Part shown: in pieces, positions 27,933 through 35,793 of the stretch
How the letters are laid out: every line of letters begins with the position of its first letter
How positions within the stretch are numbered: the stretch's first letter is position 1
Assembly: GCF_029894125.1 (NCBI RefSeq)
Contig: NZ_JARXYZ010000015.1
Location: forward strand, 62,001 to 126,000
From: Kitasatospora sp. MAA19
Lineage (GTDB): Bacteria; Actinomycetota; Actinomycetes; Streptomycetales; Streptomycetaceae
Length of the DNA: 64,000 nucleotides
Reading direction: 5' to 3'
The notes under the pieces: model-generated
Told to the model about the DNA's origin: nothing
The model's database searches: none
What the model saw: the letters and a program-made list of their open reading frames with translations, nothing else
Translations under genes and position numbers: made by a program

Positions 27933-29192
27933 ATGACATCATTGCGCCGCGTCGCGACCCTGGCCGCCGCCCTCGCCGGCACGCTCGCCGCCCTGCTCGC
28001 CCCGGTCACCGCCCAGGCCGCCCAGGGCGGCTGCCCGACCGTCGGCACGGCGCCGGTGGACGCCGAACAGGCCCGGCTCCAGGACCAGCGGACGGCCGCC
28101 TTCACCGAACGCTCCGGCCTGCGCGACCTGCTCCGGGGCTTCCCCGCCGCCCTGTGCGCCGCCCGGGACGCCGGCCAGGCGGAACGGGTCGCGGACAGGT
28201 GGGGGCGGGCGCTCTGGCAGGCCGGGGTGGACCGGGCCCAGGGCCGGCGCCCGAGCGGCGAACTGCCCGCCCGCGACGACCGCCCGCTGTACTGGACCAG
28301 GCTCGCCATGACCGTCCAACTGGCCCGCTGGCACCCCGGGTTCGAGGTCGACCCGACCGCGCTGCGGGCCCGCTTCGAGGACACCTCCCGAGGCCTCGAC
28401 GACGGCTTCACCGCCGCCCCGGGCATCCGGCGGATCTTCGTCAGCGGCTTCGACCCGTACGGCCTCGACACCGAACCGCGCCGCGCCAACCCCTCCGGCG
28501 CGGCCGTCCTGCAACTGCACGGTCGGCGGATCACCCTCGCCGACGGCAGCCCGGCCGAGGTCCGGGCCGTCCTCCTGCCGGTCCGCTACGGCGACTTCGA
28601 CGACGGGATCGTCGAGCGCGCCTTCGGCCCGCACCTCGTGCCCGGCCGGCAGGCCGCGGACCTGATCACCAGCATCAGCCAGGGCTACCCGGGCCTGTTC
28701 ACCCTGGAGGCCTGGGCCGGGCGGGCCCGCTCCGCCGACCCGGCCACCGACAACACCGGCACTCTCTCCGGCGGCACCCGGGAGCACCCGGTCACCGCCC
28801 CGGGCCTGGGCGACGGCCCGGAGTTCATCCGCACCACCCTGCCGACCGACGCCATGACGGCCGTCCAGCAGCCCTACCCCGTCCGCCTCAACACCACCGT
28901 CACCGAGATCCCCGAGGGCGCCGTCCTGCCCGTCGACCGCGAGGACGGGCCGACCCCCGGCTCCCGCGCGGTCTCCGGAGGCGGCGGCGGGTACCTCTCC
29001 AACGAGGTCGCCTACCGCTCCAACCGCCTCCGCCTCGACCTCGCCCCCGACCTCCCCGGCGGCCACCTGCACACCCCCGTCCTCACCGGCCTGCCCGCGC
29101 AACCGGACCGCCTCACCGCCCCCGAGTTCGAGCAGAACGAGGCCGCCATCGCCGACCAGGTCCGCGAGATCCTGCGCCACGCCCGGTTCTGA
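27933..29192 (+). CDS. Secreted pyroglutamyl-peptidase I-like protein (C15 fold) with altered active site
   Basis: A 419-residue exported protein (signal peptide about 1-30 ending AQAA). The C-terminal two thirds resembles C15 pyroglutamyl peptidase: IFVSGFDPYG with following NPSG, and a late YLSNEVAYR ... GGHLHTP region. In classical enzymes the strand reads Y-x-C-N, where Cys is the nucleophile; here the residue is Ser356, while His380 is retained. The protein is also secreted and far longer than the about 215-residue cytosolic enzymes because of an N-terminal helical domain. It is either a serine-variant peptidase or a non-catalytic relative. Confidence 0.72.
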   Translation: MTSLRRVATLAAALAGTLAALLAPVTAQAAQGGCPTVGTAPVDAEQARLQDQRTAAFTERSGLRDLLRGFPAALCAARDAGQAERVADRWGRALWQAGVDRAQGRRPSGELPARDDRPLYWTRLAMTVQLARWHPGFEVDPTALRARFEDTSRGLDDGFTAAPGIRRIFVSGFDPYGLDTEPRRANPSGAAVLQLHGRRITLADGSPAEVRAVLLPVRYGDFDDGIVERAFGPHLVPGRQAADLITSISQGYPGLFTLEAWAGRARSADPATDNTGTLSGGTREHPVTAPGLGDGPEFIRTTLPTDAMTAVQQPYPVRLNTTVTEIPEGAVLPVDREDGPTPGSRAVSGGGGGYLSNEVAYRSNRLRLDLAPDLPGGHLHTPVLTGLPAQPDRLTAPEFEQNEAAIADQVREILRHARF

Positions 29193-29225
29193 CCCCGGGT
29201 CCCGGGGCCGCGCGCACGGCGGCAC

Positions 29226-29726
29226 CTACCCCCGGTCGGCGTAGCGAGTGCCGGACGCACGGGCCCGGGACTCGGCGATCTGCGCGTACGCGGCCGCCCG
29301 GTCCGCCCAGTGCGAGCCCACCACCGACTTGCCGTGCTCCAGGTCCTTGTAGACCTGGAAGAAGTGGGTGATCTCCAGCAGGTCGAACCTGCGCAGGTCC
29401 TCGATGTCGCGCAGGCCGGCGTAGCGCGGGTCGTGCGCGGGCACGCACAACACCTTCTGGTCCGGCCCGCGTTCGTCCCGCATCACCCACATGCCGACCG
29501 CCCGGCAGGTGAGCACGCACCCCGGCACGGCCGGTTCCCCGCCGAGCACCAGCGCGTCCAGCGGCTCCCCGTCGCCGGCCAGGGTGCCCTCGACGTAGCC
29601 GTAGTCCGCGGGGTACCGGGTGGCGGTGAACAGGGTGCGGTCGAGGCGGATCCGGCCCACCGCGAAATCCATCACGTACTTGTTCCGCGACCCCTGCGGG
29701 GTCTCGATCATCACCTCGAACTCCAC
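29226..29726 (-). CDS. ppa: Inorganic pyrophosphatase (family I)
   Basis: A 166-residue family I soluble pyrophosphatase that hydrolyses pyrophosphate to drive biosynthesis. It shows the DYGYVEG and GDGEPLDAL metal-binding blocks with their aspartates, and the RFDLLEITHFFQVYKDLE region with FKDLE-like ending typical of the family. GTG 29724-29726 is chosen behind GAGGAGG; upstream in-frame sequence is not conserved. Convergent with the secreted C15-like gene, 33 bp apart. Confidence 0.93.
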   Translation of the reverse strand: MEFEVMIETPQGSRNKYVMDFAVGRIRLDRTLFTATRYPADYGYVEGTLAGDGEPLDALVLGGEPAVPGCVLTCRAVGMWVMRDERGPDQKVLCVPAHDPRYAGLRDIEDLRRFDLLEITHFFQVYKDLEHGKSVVGSHWADRAAAYAQIAESRARASGTRYADRG

Positions 29727-29833
29727 CGCGGCCTCCTCCTCGGCTCCTGGGGAGATTGTCCGCCGTCCCGGCCGTCCGGGCACCCTCCGCAAACGCCCTC
29801 CGCGGCCCGGTGGCGTCCGTTAGCATCCGGATC

Positions 29834-30652
29834 ATGGGGAGTTGGCGGGTCACGGTCCAGAACCACCATCGACGGGGCGGCGGGCGGCCGCAGGGGCGCC
29901 CGGAGGGGCCGCTGGCCCGGCGGGGCGACCTGCAGCTGCACGGCCGGGACGGCGAGGTCAGCTGCGTCGACGAAGCGGGCCGGGTCCGCTGGCGGCACGC
30001 CTGCGCGGGGCGCCCGAACGCGGCCCACCTCTCCTCCGGCCGGGTGCTGGTCACCACCGACTCCTTCGAGTACACCGCCTGGGGCCACCTCGGCCCGGCC
30101 CTGCTGCTGGACCTCGACGACGGCGCCCTGGTCGCCGAGCTGCGCGGCGAGCGCGGCGCGGCCCTGGGCGGCGGCCGCTTCGTGCTCGGCCTGGAGGGCT
30201 ACGGCGGCTTCGACACCTGGGCGTACGACCCGGACGGCGCCCTGGTCGACTCCTGGCGCAGCTACGGCCACTACGTGGTCGGCAGCGGCCTGCGCGTGGT
30301 CGAGACCGACCGCCGCCGGCCCACCGGGAGCCGGGTGGTGCGGCTGCTGCCCGGCGGCGGGATCGAGCACGGCCCGCTGCTCACCGACCCGCAGGCCCCC
30401 GCGCCGGTGGTGCTGGCCGACGGCACCGTCCTGGTGCTGGACGCGGGAGTGCTGCGCGCCGTCGGGCGCGACCTGGACGACACCGTGCTCGCCGAGTTGC
30501 TCCCCCTGGCCGACGAGGACCTGCACCGGTTCACCGGCACGCTGCGCCGTACGGCCGACGGCCTGGCCGTGACGCTCGTGGAGCGCCATCCGACCCGGAT
30601 GGGCCGGTACACCACCCACCGCTGGGCCCTCGGCCTGGAGGCGCCGCGCTGA
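29834..30652 (+). CDS. Hypothetical protein, beta-propeller-like repeats
   Basis: A 272-residue protein of unknown function without signal peptide or membrane segment. Repeated motifs such as DGEVSCVDEAGRVRWRH, LLLDLDDGALVAEL and TWAYDPDGALVDSW suggest short beta-propeller blades of the PQQ/WD-like kind. No catalytic motif is visible. It is divergent from the pyrophosphatase gene with about 107 bp between starts. Confidence 0.65.
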   Translation: MGSWRVTVQNHHRRGGGRPQGRPEGPLARRGDLQLHGRDGEVSCVDEAGRVRWRHACAGRPNAAHLSSGRVLVTTDSFEYTAWGHLGPALLLDLDDGALVAELRGERGAALGGGRFVLGLEGYGGFDTWAYDPDGALVDSWRSYGHYVVGSGLRVVETDRRRPTGSRVVRLLPGGGIEHGPLLTDPQAPAPVVLADGTVLVLDAGVLRAVGRDLDDTVLAELLPLADEDLHRFTGTLRRTADGLAVTLVERHPTRMGRYTTHRWALGLEAPR

Positions 30653-30798
30653 GGTGCACCTGACGGCTCGGCGCGTTGCCGGTTCCCGGGGCCGTGCCCG
30701 GACGACGGGCCGGACGGCGCGGCCTGTTCACCGCGCCGCCGTCCCCACGCCCCGGTCACCGCTCCCCGGTCACGGCGCCCTGGGTCGCCCCACCCCGG

Positions 30799-32685
30799 TC
30801 ACCGCACCACGGGCAGCTCCACGTACGACGGTCGGGCCCCGCCGTGCCCGATCCGGTAGCTCGCCCGGCCGTCGGCCGGGAGCAGCTGGAAGGAGTCGGG
30901 GTTGGCGGCGGCGACGGTGAGCCGGATCCGCTCGCCGGCCCGGAACAGCACCGCGACGGGCTGCAGGTCGATGGTGACCTGCTGGGCCCGGCCCTGCGGG
31001 AAGGGCGTCGCGTCGGTGGCCGCGTAGCTGCGGGGCGTGCGCAGCCGGCGCCAGTCGGGGTTGTCGTCCCGGTCGGCCACCGCCCGGTCGGCGAGGGCGA
31101 GTTGCCCCTCGGTCAGGTAGGTGACCCGGCCGTCGGGGGCGACGTCCTCCAGGTAGACGTGCAGGGCACCCTGGGCGGTGCCGTCGAGGCCGGTGACGTC
31201 CAGCGTGACGCGGCCGTTGCCGGTCACCCGGGTGTCCTCGGTCAGCGGCGAGGTGGTGTAGCTGAGGAGCTTGCCGTCCACCGCGGCCCGGTCGGGGTAA
31301 CTGACCTGGTTTCCGGTGAGGTTGGTGTTCCAGCGGTCCAGCGGGCCGGTGCCGGCGGTGGGGTCGAGGCGCAGCAGGTCGGCGCCGGCGCGGCGGTCGT
31401 CCGGTTCGGGCCGCCGGCGGCTGAGCGCGTTGTCCTCGCCGAGGTAGAGCCGCTGCGGGCGGGTGCCGGGCAGCGGCCAGCGGGTGGTGGTGCGCCAGAC
31501 GCCCTCGTTGAAGGTGTAGTAGTGCAGCTGCCGGGTGCCGTCGGGGCGGGCGTCGCCCCGCACGTAGCGGTCGAAGAAGTCGATCGTCCGCTGGGCGATC
31601 TGGGCGCGTTCCTGGTCGGTCAGGTGGCGGGCGGGCTGGAACGGGTCGGCCAGGTAGCCCTGGCCGTGGCTCCACGGGCCGATCCAGGCGTCCTGGGTGT
31701 TGCCGAGGCCGGTGAACTGGGAGAGCACGCCGTTGGCAGTGCCCGCGTCCAGCCAGCCGGCGTCGGTCAGCACGGGGACGCCGCCGGCCTCGACGGCGTC
31801 GGCCTGCTCGCCGACGCTGCCGACGGTCCAGCTCTTCGGGCCGTCCCGGTAGTCGCGGTACACGCCGGCGTGGGCCATGTCGACCAGGTTGGCGTTGCCC
31901 GCGTGCTCGGCGCGCGCGGCGACCAGCAGCGCCGGTCCGTCCGGGCCGTCCACCGGCCGGGGCACGGCGCCGGTGAGGCCGGTGGCCTGGCAGACCTGCC
32001 GGGTCTGCTCGTCGGTGTCGCAGGTGGTGCCGCCGGCCTGGTCGAGGATGCTCAACAGCAGCGCGTACGGGGCGATCCGGGGTTCGATCAGCAGGCCGCC
32101 GGGGCGCACCAGGTCCTCGTACGGGTCGAAGTCGTAGGAGATCGGTGCGGCGGCGGTGATGTGGTGGTTGCCGAGGGCGGTGGCGAGCATCGCGGTGTCG
32201 CCGCCGTAGGAGACGCCGGTGGTGCCGACCCGGCCGTTGGACCAGGGCTGGGCGGCGATCCAGTCGCTCAGCGGGCCGCTGTCGGCGACGGCGTCGGCGC
32301 CGAGTTCGGAGGTCAGGGTGCCGAAGGAGGCGCCGGTGCCGCGCAGGTCGGCGACCACGTAGGCGTAGCCGCGGGCGTTCCAGCCGTCGGCGTCGTTGCG
32401 GTAGCCGCCGTTGCCGGGCGACCCGGGGTAGACCCGGGCCCGCCAGTAACGCTGGGTGACCAGAATGGTGGGCAGGTTCGCGCCGGGCTTGGCGCCCTCG
32501 GGCAGCCAGACGTCCACGGCGAGGCGGACGCCATCGGGCATCGTCACGTAGCGCGACTGCAGGTGCGGCTCGGTCGGCCCGGTGGCCGGAGCGGCCGCGG
32601 CGGGCGCCACCGCGAGACCCAGGACGGCCGCAGCTGCGACGAACGCCGCCAGCGGGCGGCGCAGGATCCCCCCGGCCCGGCTCAT
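30799..32685 (-). CDS. Secreted CocE/NonD-type X-Pro dipeptidyl-peptidase family hydrolase
   Basis: A 628-residue exported serine hydrolase. After a signal peptide (about 1-32) comes the S15/CocE alpha/beta-hydrolase domain with MPDGVRLAVDVW, VVADLRGTG and the nucleophile elbow G-V-S-Y-G-G, then a helical cap, a probable Asp/His region (WIGPWSHG) and a C-terminal jelly-roll domain (about 430-628). Members cleave acyl or X-Pro peptide bonds extracellularly. ATG overlaps the stop of the cupin gene (ATGA), so the two are co-translated; the pair probably forms a small catabolic unit. Confidence 0.88.
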   Translation of the reverse strand: MSRAGGILRRPLAAFVAAAAVLGLAVAPAAAAPATGPTEPHLQSRYVTMPDGVRLAVDVWLPEGAKPGANLPTILVTQRYWRARVYPGSPGNGGYRNDADGWNARGYAYVVADLRGTGASFGTLTSELGADAVADSGPLSDWIAAQPWSNGRVGTTGVSYGGDTAMLATALGNHHITAAAPISYDFDPYEDLVRPGGLLIEPRIAPYALLLSILDQAGGTTCDTDEQTRQVCQATGLTGAVPRPVDGPDGPALLVAARAEHAGNANLVDMAHAGVYRDYRDGPKSWTVGSVGEQADAVEAGGVPVLTDAGWLDAGTANGVLSQFTGLGNTQDAWIGPWSHGQGYLADPFQPARHLTDQERAQIAQRTIDFFDRYVRGDARPDGTRQLHYYTFNEGVWRTTTRWPLPGTRPQRLYLGEDNALSRRRPEPDDRRAGADLLRLDPTAGTGPLDRWNTNLTGNQVSYPDRAAVDGKLLSYTTSPLTEDTRVTGNGRVTLDVTGLDGTAQGALHVYLEDVAPDGRVTYLTEGQLALADRAVADRDDNPDWRRLRTPRSYAATDATPFPQGRAQQVTIDLQPVAVLFRAGERIRLTVAAANPDSFQLLPADGRASYRIGHGGARPSYVELPVVR

Positions 32686-33107
32686 CGGGCGGTCGCCTGC
32701 CAGGGGCCTTGCTCGGGCCTGGCCTCGGTGTCCGTCCCCGGCCAGGGCGGCATGGTGACGGCGACGATCCGCAGCGGCCGGTCCGCGTCCTCGTCGGCCC
32801 GGAACTGGAAGGCCGTGCCGAGCGGGATCGAGGCCGCCGTCCCGGGCCTGAGCCGGACGGTCTCCTCCCGTCCGGCCTGGCGCCGCCACAGCCGCCCGCT
32901 GCCCTCGGTGACCTGCCACAGCTCCTGCACGGTGGCGTGCGACACCGCGTGCGACACCTGCCCGGGCGCGAGCTCGAACACCGCGAGGCTCCCCCGCCCG
33001 TCCAGCACCAGCAACGGGAACACCGCAGACCCGTCCGGGGCCGTCACCACGGGGACGTCATCGACGTCCGCTGTCTCGAACGGTTGCTGGCCCACCTGAT
33101 GGCTCAT
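32682..33107 (-). CDS. Cupin-domain protein
   Basis: A 141-residue single-domain cupin with HAVSHATVQELWQVTEGSG as first cupin motif (His, Glu ligands) and PGTAASIPLGTAFQFR as second. It lacks an enzyme-specific signature; such proteins act as metal-dependent isomerases, lyases or binding proteins. It is coupled to the downstream secreted hydrolase by ATGA and begins at ATG 33105-33107. Confidence 0.78.
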   Translation of the reverse strand: MSHQVGQQPFETADVDDVPVVTAPDGSAVFPLLVLDGRGSLAVFELAPGQVSHAVSHATVQELWQVTEGSGRLWRRQAGREETVRLRPGTAASIPLGTAFQFRADEDADRPLRIVAVTMPPWPGTDTEARPEQGPWQATAR

Positions 33108-33225
33108 CCGACCCGGCCTCTCTCGTATGACGGAGTACCTCGGTCTCGCCCCCCACCGCTGATGAGAACACGCCGCGCCGGGCACCCGCCACCCTCACTT
33201 TTCTCAGGGTCGCGGGCCTGCCGGG

Positions 33226-33960
33226 TCAGCCTTCCGAGGGAGCGCCGAAGTCGCGCAGGGCCTCGGTGACGATCGCGTCCAGCCGGGCGTGGTGGGCGCC
33301 GCGCCAGTAGGCCTGGCCGCAGTCGACGCACTGGGCGAAGGCGTCGTAGGAGCGCTCGGTGCCGTCCCGGAGCTGTTCGAGCACCGAGGTCTTGGCGGCC
33401 TCGCGCAGCACGCCGTTGCAGGTGGTGCAGCGGCTCCACGGGGCGAGCGGGGGCGCGAAGCGGGAGAGTACGTCGCGCAGCTGCTCGGCGGGGCGGTGGC
33501 TGTAGACGTAGGCGCCGGCCCACAGTTCGCGGCGGCGCAGCAGTCCGCGGTCGCGCGAGAGCAGGACGCGCTGTTCGGCGGCGGAGCGGGCGGCGAGCGC
33601 GGCGTCGCCGATGTCCGGGTTCTCGTAGGCCGCGTCGACGCCGAGCAGGCGCAGCCGGCGGGTCAGGGTGCCGAGGTGGACGTCCAGCAGGAAGCGCGGC
33701 GGGACGGGCGACGGCTGCGGCCTGGCCACGGCCCGGACGGTGACGTGCTCCTCGTCCACCGGGACGTACGAGTCGGGCACCGGGCGGCCGTCCACCAGCA
33801 GGCTGCCGACCTCGGTGAGCGGGACGCCCAGCGACTCGACCACGTGGCCGAGGGTCGAGGTGCCGTCGGTGCGCAGCGCCGAGCGGCCCGCCCGCCGGGG
33901 CCCGGAGACGAAGAGGTGCAGCTCGGGGGCGAAGTCGAGCCAGATCTGGGGTCGGTCCAC
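33226..33960 (-). CDS. Mut7-C RNase domain protein with ubiquitin-like N-terminal domain
   Basis: A 244-residue protein with an N-terminal MoaD/ubiquitin-like domain (about 1-85, ending in a beta-grasp strand DEEHVTVRAVARP) and a C-terminal Mut7-C domain: FLLDVHLGTLTRRLRLLG, then ENPDIGD and LLSRDRGLLRRRELW with PIN-like acidic residues, and a zinc ribbon formed by CTTC and CVDC. Mut7-C is a predicted RNase domain fused to a zinc ribbon; cellular role in actinobacteria is unknown. GTG start. Confidence 0.85.
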   Translation of the reverse strand: MDRPQIWLDFAPELHLFVSGPRRAGRSALRTDGTSTLGHVVESLGVPLTEVGSLLVDGRPVPDSYVPVDEEHVTVRAVARPQPSPVPPRFLLDVHLGTLTRRLRLLGVDAAYENPDIGDAALAARSAAEQRVLLSRDRGLLRRRELWAGAYVYSHRPAEQLRDVLSRFAPPLAPWSRCTTCNGVLREAAKTSVLEQLRDGTERSYDAFAQCVDCGQAYWRGAHHARLDAIVTEALRDFGAPSEG

Positions 33961-34017
33961 GCGGCCAGCATGCCAGCGGTCGGCGGCCCGGGGCCACCGC
34001 TTTCCGATCGGCGCCCG

Positions 34018-34172
34018 GAGCGGTCCCGCGTGCGCCCGGAGCGGCCTCGCGTGCGCCCGGAGCGGCTGCGGTCGGCGCGTGCGACGGCCGAGGCCAGGCC
34101 GGGCGGCGGCGGTGGACCCCCCTTCGGGCCTCGGTCGCTCATCGGACCTCGGTCGCTCATGGGGCCTCGGTC
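34018..34172. repeat. Short tandem repeats between Mut7-C and MFS genes
   Basis: Two blocks lie in this intergenic stretch: three copies of GTGCGCCCGGAGCGG-like 24-bp units (about 34020-34070) and three copies of GGNCCTCGGTCGCTCAT (about 34130-34172), the last reaching the stop of the MFS gene. They look like slippage-derived repeats; one could also act as a spaced protein-binding site. Confidence 0.6.
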
Positions 34173-35464
34173 GCCGCCACCCCGACGGCAGCGGACGTCC
34201 CGACGGCTGCGCCGGGTCGCGGGGGCGCGGTCGGCGCCGGGTGGCCGCGGTCGCGCTCGGCCCAGCGGACGACCGGCCCCATCGCGTGCCCGGCCGCCAG
34301 GAAGAGGCCGCCCAGGACCAGCCAGCCCGCGAGCCCGCCGTCCAGCAGCAGGGTGGTCAGCAGCAGCGGCCCGAGCGTGCGGGCGACGGCCACGCCGGTG
34401 CCGAAGAAGCCCTGGTACTGGCCGATCCGCTCGGGTGGGGCGAGGTCGAAGCTGATCTGCCAGGAGCCCGCCGACTGCCGCATCTCCCCGATCACCTGGA
34501 GGACGGAGGCCGCCACCAGCAGTGCGGCGACCGCCCACACCGGCACGTCCAGGGCCGACAGGCCGAACACGGCGCACGAGGCCAACAGCACCACCCCGGC
34601 CGAGCGGACCGCCCGCGCGGCCGAGGCCAGGCCGGTGACGCCGCGCGCCGCCCGGACCTGGAAGACCAGCACGGCCACGGTGTTGAGGACGAACAGGGCC
34701 GAGCCGAGCCAGCCGATCCCGGGCGCGCGGTCGGCGATCCAGAGCGGGATGACCAGGCTGAGCAGCGGCATCCGCAGCAGCAGCACGGCGTTGACCAGCG
34801 CGACGGCGGCGTACCGGCGGTCCCGCAGGACGGCGAGGCGCGGCCCGGTGCCCGACTGCGCCGGGGCGGGCGGGACTTCGGGCAGTCGCAGCAGGATCAG
34901 CGCGCCGGCCAGGAAGCCGAGGGCGGTCACGGCGAAGGCGCCGAGGAACGCGGCCCGGGTGCCGACGGCGAGCGCGATGCCGCCGATGGCGGCGCCAACG
35001 GCCAGGCCCCCGTTCAGGGTTGACTGCAGGTGGGCGAGCAGGGCGGTGCGCCGGGCGGGCGGCACCAGGGCGCCGACCAGCGCCTGCCGGGCGGCGGTGA
35101 GCCCGGACTGCGTCGTCGCGTAGAGGCAGACCGCCACCAGGAACGGCGCGTAGGAGCGGATCATCAGGAAGGCGGCGACCACCACCGCCGTGGCCAGTGC
35201 TAGGGCCACCGCCGTACGGCGCGGGCCGCGGCGGTCGGCCAGGTGGCCGAGCGGGACGCCCGCCAATGAGCCGAGCGCCCAGGCGACGGCGAGGCCGAGG
35301 CCGAGCGCGGTCGCCGACATGCCGACGACGTGGGTGAAGTAGAGCGCGGAGCAGGTGTAGTAGGCGCCATCCCCGACGGCGCTCACCAACTGGGCTGCGG
35401 CAAGCGTCCGTTGGGGTCCGGCGGGCGGGATGAGTCGGGGCTCCGGGGCACTGCTGGTCGACAC
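34157..35464 (-). CDS. Major facilitator superfamily transporter
   Basis: A 435-residue membrane protein with about 12 hydrophobic helices in two halves and the loop 2-3 signature GHLADRRGPRR. It fits drug/proton or metabolite antiporters of the MFS. Ligand unknown. GTG start at 35462-35464. It lies next to a 329-bp intergenic region and reads away from the molybdenum-enzyme genes, so it is not clearly linked to them or to the distant NRPS cluster. Confidence 0.88.
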   Translation of the reverse strand: MSTSSAPEPRLIPPAGPQRTLAAAQLVSAVGDGAYYTCSALYFTHVVGMSATALGLGLAVAWALGSLAGVPLGHLADRRGPRRTAVALALATAVVVAAFLMIRSYAPFLVAVCLYATTQSGLTAARQALVGALVPPARRTALLAHLQSTLNGGLAVGAAIGGIALAVGTRAAFLGAFAVTALGFLAGALILLRLPEVPPAPAQSGTGPRLAVLRDRRYAAVALVNAVLLLRMPLLSLVIPLWIADRAPGIGWLGSALFVLNTVAVLVFQVRAARGVTGLASAARAVRSAGVVLLASCAVFGLSALDVPVWAVAALLVAASVLQVIGEMRQSAGSWQISFDLAPPERIGQYQGFFGTGVAVARTLGPLLLTTLLLDGGLAGWLVLGGLFLAAGHAMGPVVRWAERDRGHPAPTAPPRPGAAVGTSAAVGVAATEAP

Positions 35465-35765
35465 GTCTCTCCTGGCTGGGGGGCGGCGCGCGGGCCGGGT
35501 GCTCGCAACCGTTCGCGGTCCAGCCTAGGAAGGAACCGGCCCAGCCGAAAGATCCAGTGATCAAGGAATTTCCTGGGCCACTTCCCACCCCCGCCGCACC
35601 GGCGGGCGAGGGCTGAACCCGCGTGCGACAGTTGCCGAACACCCCATCCACGGACCCGAAACGGGCCTCGCCCGCACGGTCGCCGCGCCGTCCGTACCCG
35701 CTCCGAATCCACTCCGCCCGGCCCCCGCCGAGCGGAGACCACCCCACCGGAGGGCCAACATTGAC

Positions 35766-35783
35766 CGTATTGACCGGTCAGTA
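35766..35783. promoter_or_regulatory. Palindromic operator-like site upstream of the molybdenum hydroxylase genes
   Basis: TGACCGGTCA at 35771-35780 is a perfect 10-bp palindrome; a half-site TTGACCG lies just upstream. It ends 13 bp before the ATG at 35794. TetR-type repressors often bind such sequence. No TetR gene is adjacent. The rest of the 35465-35793 gap shows no gene I can support. Confidence 0.5.
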
Positions 35784-35793
35784 ACGCCCTCCT

